From Malurus cyaneus samueli (Eukaryota > Chordata > Aves > Passeriformes > Maluridae): a DNA stretch of 64,000 nucleotides. The stretch is from the NCBI GenBank assembly GCA_009741485.1, contig CM019227.1:16289121-16353120 (forward strand), given 5' to 3'. How positions within the stretch are numbered: position 1 is the stretch's first letter; every line of letters starts with the position of its first letter. The notes beneath the pieces are model-generated. The model had not been told where the DNA came from and ran no database searches. It worked only from the letters and a program-made list of their open reading frames with translations. This document shows, piece after piece, positions 43,461-55,562 of this stretch. The position numbers were made by a program, and so were the translations under genes.

Positions 43461-44300
43461 CCGAGCACCGTTCACATGAGAGAGTGTAAGGACCCACATC
43501 CTGCCAGGCCCTGTGCTGGGGTGGGATGGGGAGTGTCACTGCCTAGGCTGGATGTCTGTGAGTTTCACAAAGCTGGGGGAAAAAAAAAAGTTTAAAAAAA
43601 AAAAATCCAAAAGTGTTCCGTAAACGCATCGAGGCAGGCATCTGCAGTAGCATAATTGCATAAGAAAGCAGAAACAATCCCTACTGGAAATCAATCTGAG
43701 TGATTTGTGATTTTTAGAGGATTGTCTAGTGGCTTGTTTGCATGTTCAGCTTTTGGGATGGTATCTAGGGTCTGCCTGGTTTCGAGTCTATCACTGCTTT
43801 CCAGGGAAGAAACAAGCTTTTGCAGTTCCCTGGCACCTTACTCTCTTTTGATCTCTGCACCTGGCAATCCCCTTCTTCTCCCTGCAGTATCCCCCATCAC
43901 TGCAGCCCCAGAGCCGGGGCACCCTGCTCCCCATCAGCACCCATCCTCGATCTGGGGAGTCTCCACGTGGTGTGACCCATTCCAGACCATGCAGTGCCAC
44001 CTCTCGGACAGTCCCTGATTTTTCCCCGCGGCAGAGTAGCTCAGCTCAGAGAAGCAGGACACCCATTGCAGATTCCAAACCAGATGTAGTTGCTGTTGGA
44101 AGCAAGAGCGGTCAGTGGACCGGCGCTCCTACATCCCCAGGCCCACGGTGTGTGGTCCAAAATGGACATAGCTCAGGTGTGCCACGGTGTTCAACACGGA
44201 CAGAGCTGTGGTGTTTGAGGTTTTGATGCCTTTCCTGGGCAGAGCCCTTCGACCAGACCCTGGAACTTTCCAAAATCTCTCTAGGGCCATCTCTGCCCGG
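43461..44300. other. Sequence upstream of the AXIN1 CpG island
   Basis: It holds two A-rich runs (about 43579-43610) and no recognisable gene. Confidence 0.5.
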
Positions 44301-44699
44301 GATGCTCAGGGGAGATCTGCGGGCTCCCCTCACCCTGGGGCAGACGGAACCCTTGAGGTGCCCACCCAGCCGGGGCTCGGCGGGAAGCCCAGCGCGAACC
44401 CTCGGCCCCGAGCCGGAGCTGTCCGGGGAGCCCAGTCCGTGCCTTCGGCCATGTGCTGCGGCTCCCGGGGCTCGAAACCCCCCGGGCCGGGATCTCCGTA
44501 CTCGCCCGGGCCGGCCCCTCAGCGGGAGCGGGGCCTGCAGCCGCCCCGAGCCCCGCGCGCCGCCTCCCCGGGCCGGGCCGTGCCGGCCCGCTCCGCCCCG
44601 CTCCGGCCGCCGGTCCCGCAGTACCGGGCGGGGGCGCGCGGGGGCGCGGCTGAGCCGCCGTGCCGGGCTGGGAGGCAGCGGGGCAGGCGGAGCGGAGCG

Positions 44700-44886
44700 G
44701 AGCGGGCTCGGCTCGCTGCTGCTGCTGCTGCTCTCGCTCCCGCCGCCGCCACCCGCCCGCGGCCGCGGCCATGGCGTCCGGGCCGCCCGCTTTGTGCCGC
44801 CGCCGCCCCGCCGGGCCCCGCCGCCGCTGAGCCGCATGGGCCGGGCCCCGCGCCGCCCCGGGCCGGCCGCCGCCCTCCGCGCGGTG
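44700..44886 (+). other. AXIN1: Presumed AXIN1 non-coding exon 1
   Basis: A good donor, GCGGTG|GTGAGG, follows 44886, and the acceptor of the coding exon lies at 46825, so intron 1 would be about 1.9 kb. The 5' limit is a guess. If correct, the leader contains a short upstream frame (44771-44830). Confidence 0.35.
44771..44830 (+). other. Candidate upstream ORF in the AXIN1 leader
   Basis: ATG in a strong Kozak setting (GCGGCCATGGCG) opens a 19-codon, Arg/Pro-rich frame that ends in TGA at 44828-44830. A second ATG follows at 44836. If transcribed, these could lower translation of the AXIN1 main frame. Confidence 0.35.
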
Positions 44887-45560
44887 GTGAGGCGGCCCCG
44901 GCCCAGGCCCTGCGCCGAGCCGCGCCGAGGCCGCCGCGGCGGGAGCGCGGGGCCGCGCCGGGGCCGCGACCGGGCTAGGCCGCCCGGGGCGGGATGGCCG
45001 GGCGGGCCGGAAGGCGAGCGGGCCGGCCGGGGGCGGCGGGGGGGCGGCGCGGGCCGGTCCCGCAAGTGCCCGGGGGCGGCGGGGCCCCGCGCGGCGCCCT
45101 GACAGCGGGGCCGCCCCGGACCCGCCCGGCCCCGCGTCCCGCCGGGCGCCGGGGTCCCCTCCGGAGTCAGCCGAGCGGCCCGGCGGGCGCCTCGCGTGTC
45201 CTCCGGGGGCTCCCGGGGCTGCCCCGGCCGGGCGAGGAGGCCAGCGCCGCCCCGCCGCAACAATGCCCGGCGTGGCTGTGGGGCTGCGGGGCCGCTTGCG
45301 CCGGGGTCCCCTTTGCCCGGCCGGGGGTCACCGGGGACCTGCATCGCAAACGGGGGGGCGAGTCCTGCTCTGGCTTCCAGAAGCGGGGTGAAAAGCACCC
45401 AAAAGCGCACCGTGGTGCCAGAGCCCAGCCCCGTCCCGCGGTGCCAGGGCAGGGGCTGCGTGCCGGGGAGCTCGGGCCGGCTGTGAGCACGGCGCTGGCT
45501 CCTGCCGCGCTCCACACGGGGCCCAGCCATCCGCTCGGACCGCTCCTGAGCTCGCTGGGC

Positions 45561-46824
45561 TGTTTCCCGATGGACAGGTGGGCTGTAAGGACAGGCACGG
45601 CATCGGCGGCGGTTCTTGGTTTAGCCAGGATCAGGAAATGGGGAAATGGTAAAGCATCCCAAAGATGTTCGTTCATGTGGGGCTTGCTTTGAGAGGAAGG
45701 ATGAGCTAAAATGTGTCTTTCTTGGTGTGTTTTTACATGCAATTGAGTTAATCCAGTGAAAGGAGTAATTTGTGAGACTGCTGGGGCTCTGCAGTGCTTG
45801 GGGCTTAGGGGCAGAGGCTGTTCTGTAACATAAGGCTTTTGCTACTGGCTTTAAATGATTAAGTTAATTTGTTGAGCAGCAGAAGTAGCAACCCAGGGAT
45901 TGCCCTTCTCTGCCTTCCCCATACCTTCTATCCTCCATATTGCTCTTCTTTAAAAACATCATACTTGATCAGGTTTCCTTGTCAAGGTGCTTTTCTCATC
46001 TTCCTTTGATTACCTGAAATTTTCCCAGGCTCGTAGCATGCAATTTTGTTAGCACAAATGAACCTTTCCTCAACGGCTTGCCTACAAAAAGCAGTGCTAG
46101 AACTGGGCTCCTGTACTAACATGCCCATCTGAAGCAAGAATGCAGTCCAGATGCCCAAAATATTAGGGTCAACGATGCAGCTGGATTCCCCTAGAGCTAG
46201 ACGAGGCGACGCGGCGTATTTCTGAAACGCAGAGATTTGTGAGGAATGTGGCGCTGGTATGTCACTTGAGCGTACGAAAGCCACCTGTGTTTGATTAAGG
46301 TGCAGCCTTGCTTTCAGGACTAACTGGATATTCTTTAAAAATAATTTTCACAAGCTTTAAATTCCTGTTTGAGGATAAGAATTTCCTAGATCCCTAGCCA
46401 GATAAAAAATGTGTTGCCTTAGTATCATCTGGAGTATGTCTTGTCTGGGTAGGAAGTGCAGAGGAGTTGGTGGCAGTGCAGAAAATGTCATGTGTCCTGT
46501 GGTACCTGAGTATAGATCTCTTGGATGTGGGGACTTCCATGTGCCAGGGTCATGTAAAATCACCAGTGTTGGGAAGTTGGTTGGTGTCTTAGCATAGTGT
46601 CAGCTATATCAGTGATGCCAAATTCTGGGTGTAAAGTTCTGGGATATTCTGTAACTGTCATTTTTAGCCTGTGCCTGGTTTGGGCTCAATTTTGTGCTAT
46701 TGAAGTTGTTAAGCCATTGATTCTGCTGAAAAAATAAGCGTTGGTACAGAGGAAAGCGGTGGTTTGTTGTCTTAGAGTGTTTGTTTCCAGCGATACTCGC
46801 TTATTTTTCCCTCATCTGTTTCAG
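45561..46824 (+). other. AXIN1: AXIN1 intron 1, downstream part
   Basis: AT-richer intron with no gene. It holds one TCF/LEF-type motif, CCTTTGAT, at 46003-46010 and ends in the polypyrimidine/acceptor CTCATCTGTTTCAG at 46824. Confidence 0.55.
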
Positions 46825-46918
46825 CCGAACAAACTTGTTCACCTTGGAGCTACAAATACTGGTGATTTGAGATTGGCCCTCATCCTCCACTGTTCCCGTG
46901 CAAGCAAGGACCAGAAAA

Positions 46919-47796
46919 ATGAATATCCAGGGGAAAGGCTTCCCCTTGGACCTCGGAGGAAGCTTCACTGAGGATGCTCCAAGGCCACCGGTTCCTGGTG
47001 AGGAGGGGGAGCTCGTGTCCACAGATCCAAGGCCCGTTAGCCATGGTTTCTACTCTGGTAAAAGCGATGTGGTCAGAAATGAGACGTCCACAGCAACACC
47101 GAGGCGCTCCGATTTGGATTTGGGGTACGAGCCTGAGGGAAGTGCTTCGCCAACTCCACCCTACCTGAAGTGGGCCGAGTCGCTGCACTCCTTGCTGGAT
47201 GATCAAGATGGCATCAACCTCTTCAGGACTTTCCTGAAACAGGAGGACTGTGCAGATCTGCTGGACTTCTGGTTTGCCTGCAGCGGCTTTAGGAAGCTGG
47301 AGCCGTGTGTGTCTAACGAGGAAAAAAGACTCAAGCTGGCAAAAGCCATTTACAAAAAATACATCCTCGACAACAATGGCATTGTGTCCCGGCAGATCAA
47401 ACCGGCCACAAAAAGCTTCATCAAAGACTGTGTCATGAAACTGCAGATTGACCCTGACATGTTTGACCAGGCCCAAACGGAGATTCAGTGCATGATAGAA
47501 GACAATACCTACCCTTTGTTCCTTAAGTCGGATATTTATTTGGAATACACAAGGACAGGTGGGGAAAGTCCAAAAATTTATAGCGATCCGAGCTCAGGGT
47601 CTGGGACAGGTAAAGGGCTACCTGGTTATCTGCCGACTCTGAACGAGGATGAGGAGTGGAAGTGTGACCAAGAGGCCGAGCCCGAAGGCAGCAGGGACTC
47701 GGCGCCTTCCAGCAGGCTCACGCAGAAGCTGCTCCTGGAGACAGCCACGCAACGCGCGGCCTCAGCCCGGCGCTACAGCGAGGGCAGGGAGTTCAG
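46919..47796 (+). CDS. AXIN1: AXIN1 first coding exon (partial gene, residues 1-293)
   Basis: Axin-1 is the scaffold of the beta-catenin destruction complex (with APC, GSK3 and CK1) and a brake on Wnt signalling. The exon starts at an acceptor (TTTCAG, 46824), has 94 bases of leader, then ATG at 46919 in AAAAATGA. It runs in one frame to the donor TTCAG|GTAGGT after 47796, leaving phase 2. Visible parts: tankyrase-binding motif RPPVPGEEG (about residues 22-30), the conserved [20 protein letters not shown] block, a complete RGS domain (about residues 88-211, [11 protein letters not shown] to [13 protein letters not shown]) that binds APC SAMP repeats, and the [14 protein letters not shown] segment that begins the GSK3-binding region. 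It ends in RYSEGREFR, as human exon 2 does. The beta-catenin-binding and DIX exons lie beyond the window. Confidence 0.97.
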
Positions 47797-50279
47797 GTAG
47801 GTGGGGTGTGGGTCAGGGAACTGCCATAGGCATGGGGGAGATGGGAAACCTTGGAGGACCGTGGGTGGTGGGGAGCGTGGGCACTGGTACAGGATGGCAT
47901 TGCTCAGTGGCTTGGTGGAGTACGAAGCTTTGTTTGAAAGCAATCGCAGGATATTTTAAAAGTGTCTTTGGCCGTTCCTGTCTGATAGTGCCAAATCATC
48001 CCTGCAGCATGTTCCTCACCTGGAGGTGTTGTGGAGGCAGGGAGGGCCCATGGCAGTGTACAGCCACGGGCAGCCCTCATGCACACACAGGTGAATGGGC
48101 AAGCTGCCGTGCCAGGTAGGCCATGGCCTGCACCAGCAGAAGGTCAGTGTTCAGGTGCTGTAACACAGGCAGCTACAGCTGGTGGTGACACTTCCTGTGC
48201 AGAAATTGTCATGAGCCACAACAGGGAGCTCACAAGAGATAGATACCCTCACCTTCGTGATGTGGGTAGGAGTGAAGCAGCATTGATGGTGCTCCCTGAT
48301 AATTGGTACTGCTTTGCATGAGATTTCCGGCTCTGAATTCTAGCGGTGTCGAAGTCAGAATCCCCAAATCCAGTTAAAACCATTTCCTGCTGCAGCTCTT
48401 GCCTTCATGAAAGTAATTGCTGGGTTTTTTTTTTTAACGGGAGGACTTGCACAGTTCTGCAGCCTGTTTTTTTTCTGGGTCCCCCACCCACTTCCAGCCA
48501 ACATGGATTTTGAAACTTGCTGAGAGCTCAGTTAAAATTCCAGACAATTAACTTAGCAGGGAGCTCTCTGGGATCAATAAGCATGTGTGTGTCTAACCCT
48601 TGCTGAATCAACAGAACCCGGCCAGAACACATTCCTCCTTTTTTCTCCCCCTCTTTTTAAATAAAATCTCCTTGTTTTAAGACCTGCTTAGGCTAAAATC
48701 TGACGCTTTGTGAAGATTACGAAATGAAGTAGCTGAACTGTCCTCTTCAAAGCCTCCTGCCTTATGAAAAGCATTTCTGTGTTTAATCTCCCTCCGCCGT
48801 CCCTTTAGGCTGGCAGCTGGAAGCGCATCCCGCCCCGTACAAGGTCTCGGGGCTTTTCAGCTGGCAAAATGTTCTCGGTTTGATTCTTGTTTTCTTACAG
48901 ATTTTGAGGAGGGGATGTTGCATGTGAAGCTCTTGGGGGCGGGTGGGGAAAGGGAATTCATGTGGGCTCCTGCTGTTTTAATCAGGAGTCAGAAAAAAAT
49001 ATCCCAGTGTCTTGGGACTTTCCCATGGAGTTAATAAAAATCTTGACTGTGTCTTGAAGTGTATTTCACTGAGCAGTTGGGTGCTCACCATAAATGAAGG
49101 ATTAGAAAAGTCATCGATTTAAGTATCTTTTTATTTAAGCAATATTGGTGTTAAGATTGAAAATAATTTACTTGAAAGTAACAGCTGTATTTAGTTTTCT
49201 TACCAGACCAGGTTGCAAATCCTGTGTATGACACTGAGTTTTAAGCTCCAGCTTCAGGGAAAAGGTGTACTTTACCGATTATCTGAATATATCTGTGTCC
49301 AGTTGTAAAATGGTTTAAAGAAATGTGCTGTGAAATAGAAGTGTTTTGAAGTAGAGTTCATTGGTCCTGGGCATTTTCACAGCAGATTGAAGCAATGTGA
49401 AATAAATCTTTACCTGGAGGATGGAGATCAGAGAAAATCTGTGGCTATTAATTTGTAGTGTCCAAGAGCCTGTCATTGTGGCTACTGACATTCTGTTGAC
49501 CTGTGAGGTTGGGAGGCAAGGAAACGTTTGCAGGAGTCACTTCTTAGCCTGGAGTAGCTGAAGATAAGGGATGGATTTTATTTTTTAAATGTTGGTCTGT
49601 CAGCTTCTGTGACATCCAGAGCATCACCATGGAAAATGCTGCTGAACTGCGTAATCTCAACAATTTTTATTCTAAAAACTGCTGAGATGCTAATTTATGA
49701 GGTGATTGTTCTTCTTTGTGCAAAACGTTGTAGTTGAATTAACCTTCTTTCTGGATATTGTATAGCAATACCTATCTTGAATAAGCTGTTTTTTAAGCTG
49801 CAGCATTTTTATCCTGCAGGCTTCTTGATCATTTACTTTTTTACTTGAGGAACTGTGCTGGGAGCTGGTGAAGCTGCTTGCAGGGAAGCAGTGGCTGCAT
49901 GCAGCATTTGAAAAGCCGGGTCCCAATTTATTTTGAAAATTTCCACAAACCTCCTTTTTTTTGGCATATATATGGAAGAATTTCTCATTTCTGTTCTTTG
50001 AGGAATGTTGAAATAAGCTGTTTTGCATTATATCTCAGGGCCTGTTTAATCTTCCCAAGACTGAACTTCTATTCCGTGGCTTCCATGGAAACCCTAAATA
50101 AAGAGGAATCTAAGCAAATGCAATAGAAGTATTTCTGTGTTAGCAAATGAGCATCTCAAATCAGCTCCAGTTTGTTTGGTTTTTTTTGCAAGAGAAAGTT
50201 CATAAATCTTGATGCAGTAGCTCTGCTCTCAGGAGAGCAAATGTAAAAAAAATCCTCAAATGGCAGAAGACAACCCATT

Positions 50280-50620
50280 ATTAGCGCTGGATATTTTTGA
50301 AGGTGTGCAAATTTGCAGGCAGATTTGAGAATATCCTGAAGCCAAAAGCATCGCTGTTACCCACTGTGTTTTTGTATGCGTCGGAAAAGGCCAATAGTCA
50401 TTATCGTTAGGCTCCTGCAAATTAATTGGACATTGGTTATGGATCAGTGAACTTCAAAGAGGGTAACCCCCGAAGATCTTGGGCATTAACTCGCAGCTTC
50501 CGAAAGTGACACTAACGTGGTTGTGAGGGCGGCTAAATCGTTCATTAACCTTCTTCCGACACGCCGGGACAGCGTTCCTCGGAGCTGGAGAGCAGAAATT
50601 AAACCTGTGCCTGAGAACCG
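50280..50620. other. Candidate conserved non-coding element in AXIN1 intron 2
   Basis: A block with retained CpGs (GCGTCGGAAAAGG, CTTCCGACACGCCGGGAC) mixed with AT-rich homeodomain-like text (CAAATTAATTGG, CATTATTAGCGC) and one CTTCAAAG TCF/LEF-like motif. It stands out from the depleted background. Confidence 0.3.
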
Positions 50621-52599
50621 CCTGCAGCCTGCTTTTTGAGTGCTCCAGGAAAACGCAGCCTCTTAAAAAAAAGTTGGAAATTTGGTGCGCAGTGGTTTGG
50701 TTTTGTCTTTTGCTGGAGTGGGTTTCTCATGCTCTCTCTTTAGCTCTGTGAGGGAAAGGGTTCCCATCCCAATCCCAAAGCATCAGAGAGCTGCGCTCTC
50801 ACAGCCTTGCCTTTGCTTTCTTCCACGGTGGGAAGTGAGAAGAGCATATGGTGTTACCTGCCAGCAGCTCTGCCTTCATCTCTCCTGAAAACCAGGCAGA
50901 CTGGGAGATTTGCATTAGTTCTGGCAGTTGTGTTGGGATTTGACCCATTCCCTGAAGTGTCCCTGAAGTGAATTTTTGAAGGTGTTGAAAAGGAAGCCTG
51001 GATGATGGTGATGGGAGAACATGTGGTGGTGGGTGAAGTCTCCAGTTGGATTTTGAGGAGTGTTGGTAGTGGAGCTGCTGGGCACGGGTGGAGAATTTCT
51101 CAACGTGGGCTTTGATATACACAGAGGGTTGGGGTTTTTTTTTTAAAGAAGCTGGCTCCAAGCTTTAATTTCCACAGTGCTGAGCTGACTAAGCTCGCCG
51201 CATTTCACAAGTGTTGGTGGTTCAAATGAAAAGGGTGGGTGATGTGGTTCTCCACCAGGCTGGTAGGAATCACCAGGAGAGTCCTTGTGCGTGTGCCCAC
51301 GCACTGGTAGCCTCTCTGGACACGTGGGAGGGCAACTCTCCCAAAAACACAGAGCCAGCACTTCATGACAGGGTGTGCAGAGGAGGCAAGTGGAGAAAAA
51401 AGCTGTAGAGGGATGTGACAGCCTCTGGTCTGGGACAATGCAACGACAGACTAACTGGAGAGGCTGGTTCAGGGAGGCACAGGATCTCTCCATGGCTTAG
51501 GGAGCATAAACGGTCCAGCGGTCAGAAGCTGGGGCTGCATCAGGAAGGAGCTGGCTGAAGTTTAGCTGGCAGCCTTAATTTTGAGGTTGGCTGCTTCGTT
51601 CATAATTAAATATTAAATTGCACACCTCTGACTCAAGACTGTGTGGTGGTGAAGGAATTGGTGTTAATTGTACCTACTGGTTGGAAAACTGGGGATGCAA
51701 AATCATAAACGCTGGTGCAGGAGCAGTCATGTTTAGAAAGTTTAAGGATGTGTTACCCTCTTAGTTCTGCTTCTTTTAGCTGAAGAGGCAGAGAATACAC
51801 CTTGGAGTTAGGCCATTCGAGTTCATGGGTGCTTATTTGCCTGAAAAAATCAGCTGCTCAATGTTAGACCCATATGTAAAGTTGGGAATGCTTATCTTGA
51901 ATTAGAATTGCTGGGCCCACAGTATTGTTTTTAATCAGTTCAACCCTGTTTGGAATCCTTGTAGAGCAGTGGCTATTTCCAGTTTCAAAGAAAACAAGTT
52001 GCAGAAGAATAGTTTGGGTTCTGCATTGTTCTTGAGAGAAATCAGTGAATCCAACAGGGAGGGGATCTGGTGCTAATAGCTCTAAGTGGTAATTTAGTGG
52101 CTGGAGCACTGTAAAATATACCGGACAGAGAGTGATGGTGTTTTTGCACAGAAGTTAACATCAGCTTTTTAAAAGATGTTGTTAAGCTGATGAAACTTCT
52201 GCGTGGAAATGCTTACATTACATTAACAGTGTAAAGTATTTATGCTAGCGGTTGCCAAGTTTTAAAATGGATTTTATTTGAAGAAGAATACCTTTTGTGT
52301 CTCCACACAAATCAAGATGAAGAAATGGTGTGCTTGTTGTTTGGTAATGGCTCAGTGCTTTGGCTTCTTTTTAAAGACAGGTAGTTAAGCTTTTAGCACT
52401 CTAATTTGATAAATGAAAAGTGTTTTCTCCCCTCCTTCAGCAAACAAAAGCTTGAGTTGTTACAATTGAGTTTTATTTGGGTTACAGAATATTTTCTTTT
52501 AAAAGCTTTAGAGTGGAGTTATATCCCCCTTATTTTGGTGCTGGGGAAATTCAGGTTGGACATGGTAGAAAAAAATCTTGGGAGCATGAAGCAGCCTAG

Positions 52600-52690
52600 G
52601 AATAGAGCACCAGAGGGGTGGGAATCTCTGTCCTTGGAGGGCTTCATAACTGGTTAGACAGAACTGTGGCTTAACTGGTCCAGTCCTGGC
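52600..52690 (+). repeat. Weak CR1-like fragment
   Basis: GGGTGGGAATCTCTGTCCTT, GGAGGGCTTCATAACTGG and the following text resemble the sense CR1 3' region. Highly diverged. Confidence 0.35.
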
Positions 52691-55404
52691 GATGGTCCTG
52701 TTTTGTTGTGTGCTTACAATGATGGCACAGATCATGAAATACTATATTTTGAGTATTTCTGGTTTGAGTTCTGCCCGGTTTCAGAAAGAATTGGATGCTA
52801 AAAGGCGGAGTGGGAGCTGAACCGATGCCAGGACGCTGAGAAGTGCACCCAGGAGGTGGCCACGGGGTGGGAACACCTTGGTTTTGATCTGCCGTTCAAC
52901 TTGGCTTTATGTTTTAAGAGTTTCTTTGTTGTTAGTATAATGGACTAATCCTTTGAATAATTAGTTGCCATTGGATGTTTTTCAAAATTACTGCCTCTTG
53001 GATGTTTTTCTTTAATAGTCTGTTAGATCCTGGATTTATTAACTATTGAGACAGACTGTGAAATCCTGTTATGCCAGACTTTCTTGGTGGAAAAGGGACT
53101 GAGAATGATGTGGAGGTGCTGGGGAAACACACTCTGGCCCCCTGTTAGGGTTGAACTGTTGACTTCCCACCTTTCCAAGAAGTCTTAGCTGCCTGCTGGG
53201 CTGGGTCAGTGGCTGCTGGAACATGTTGTGGTTGTGGGTCATCCCTAGGTCTGGGGCTTCAGAAAGTGCTCTGAGATGTTACAGCTCACTGGCAAGGCCA
53301 GTCATGCAGTCACCACCCATTTAAAATAAATCATGGACCCGATTTTATTAAAATTGGTGGGAAAATCTGGTTTCAGAAGTGACTATGTGTAATGCAGAAA
53401 ATTGCTATGTTTAAAAAAAAAATGAGAACAGAGGTGCTGATATCCTAAATCGGTTCCTGGATATATCATTGGATTATTAGGCTCATCCTTAAATCCATTA
53501 AGCAAATTACAGTTAATCAGCCAAATAAAAGAAGAAAGATCTTTTGCAAGGCCCTGTCTTTTGAGCCATGCAGAAGCTGTAGTAATATTTTAATTTTCCA
53601 TCTGTCAGTGAATGTATTCAGTCACTTCACTTCCTTATGTGGAGGATTTGAAATTAGAAACTGAGGTTAATTATCTGCATTAAATGAAATATGTGAAGAC
53701 CACAAAAGCAAAAACCTTCACAATTTGGTATGGTCTGTTAAGCTAGGCAGGCTGCTTCAGAAGGAGAGGGGTTATTTTTCCCCGGTTTTGTTCCGATTGA
53801 AGGGTTTTAGTCACAGTAATTGAAATGATTAAAAAGTCAAATTGCTGGTGTATAGAATTCTGAGCATCTCTCTGAAAAGATTTGACACTTGGTTGAGAGC
53901 AGGGGTTTGCTCAGCCTGGCCTGGCCAGGCAGCATGGAACAGCCTGGGTTGTGTCACCCCAGAGTGGGTGAGGCTGGGTGTCCTTGGTGCCACTTTACCC
54001 ACCTCTTCCCTGGCTGTGGGATGTTGGAGCTCTGCTGCAGGGTTAGTAGAGACGATTTGGAAGTGGAACAATGCCAGATGAAAGCTACACTTTTGAACTT
54101 ACCAGATACAAAATATGTCTGACACCGTCTATAGTATCTAATACTATAAATTAATAAATGCCTGCTTCATTTGGAAGTGCAGCTTTGGACCCTACAAAGA
54201 TCATACTTTTGGAAATACACATTCCCATAGCAGTCAGCTGGGTTTAAGGCAATTTGTTTGTGAAAAGGCTCATTTTATTCCTAGTTTGCAGTACACACGT
54301 GGCTCAGGTGTGAGTTCCTCTGGGGGCTGCAGCGCCTGTCTCTGCTCCTCTGCGGCAAAGCTGCCCCTTCCTTCACGGGTGCAGCCCTGAATGCCCAGCT
54401 CAGAGAACTTCAGAAAAGGTCTGACTCTTCTGGGGTCACACATCTGGTTCCCTTCCTGTGTGCCAGACTGAGCTGCCTTGCCTGAAGTCACAGTCAGAAA
54501 TTTAATTGTTGCTGGTCACACTTGCATGTAAAAGCAAAAACATCGTTCCTTTGCAGCCCTGGTCTGGATCCCTCACTGTTGTAAGACAGTGATGAATTTA
54601 AGTAGAACCGCTGCAGTTTTAAGTCAGATCATCTGAATTCTATAAAATCCACATGGAAATTGGATTTTACCTTTGAAGACTGCACAGTATACTTTTGTGG
54701 TAGGACCTGGAAATTTTTGGTCCCCTGTGTCCCAAGATACAACCTATCCTCAAAGTATCCATTTTTTGAAGGTCTTCATCTGGTCAAAATAGCTAATAGG
54801 TGAAGAGCTTTCATGTATGCTGATGATAAGCAATGGAGGGAGGCAAAGCTATAGCTAGAGGAAAAAAACCTCTTTGAAATACTCCGGTGAGACCTACTGG
54901 TCAGCAGCACAGCCTCGTGTCAGTCCCTGGCTCTGCTTCTGGAGCTAATGACCAGAAACTACTGGGTTTTATCCTTCAGCCCTCCGACCCCCACATATTG
55001 CCTGTCCTGTTGTAGACCACAGAGTCAGTCCTCTCCCTCTCTCCATCTTCTTTCTTTCCGGGAGGTAAAGTTTTCCATTCTTTATGTCCAGCATGTGTTT
55101 AGAGGAATGCTGGTGCTGGAATGAGAAGAGCAGTACAACGGGGCAGGTGGGATTGCCTTTTTTTCCAGCACTCCATGTTAAGGTTGGGTTAGGTCTGCTG
55201 GAAAACCATGTCTTTAGTGTTTAACAGATTTGCCCTTTTCAGTCATAAATTTTGGTCATTTTCTTGTCTGGCAATCAGTCTCTTGAACTGGGGGAGACTT
55301 AGCTGGAAGAGGAGCTTCCTTGTGCTTCCATTGCTGCCAGTCTGGTCCAGCTTTGCTTTGGAACCTCTGTGGGATTGATTGTTTGGTAGCTAAGGACCAG
55401 AGAA

Positions 55405-55562
55405 GCTGTGACTGCCCCATCCCTGGAAGTGTCCACAACCTGGTTGGATGGGGCTTGGAGCAACCTGGGACAGTGGACGGTGTCCCTGCCAATGGCAGGA
55501 GGTGGAATGAGATGAACTTTCAAGATTCCTTCCATCCCAAAATATTCCATGATTCTGTGACC
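55405..55562 (+). repeat. CR1 LINE 3' end, sense
   Basis: CCCCATCCCTGGAAGTGTCC, GGTTGGATGGGGCTTGGAGC, AACCTGGGACAGTGGACGGT, AGGTGGAATGAGATGA and the terminal CCATGATTCTGTGA make a clear CR1 3' end in AXIN1 intron 2. Confidence 0.9.

Larger units (their letters stand above)
44300..45560 (+). promoter_or_regulatory. AXIN1: CpG island and presumed promoter of AXIN1
   Basis: The most CpG-dense block of the window, with GC-box motifs, tandem CTGCTGCTGCTGCTG (44718-44732) and GCCGCC runs. It lies about 2 kb upstream of the AXIN1 coding exon, where a non-coding exon 1 is expected. No TATA box is evident. Long frames on both strands here are GC artefacts. Confidence 0.75.

Noticed and set aside
44112..45530. 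472-codon - strand frame over the AXIN1 CpG island
   Set aside because: Composition is Arg/Pro/Gly/Ala as expected for GC-rich DNA, and frames on the + strand are just as long. No domain seen.
46003..46010. Single TCF/LEF motif in AXIN1 intron 1 as proof of Wnt feedback
   Set aside because: One 8-base match is expected by chance in a window this size.
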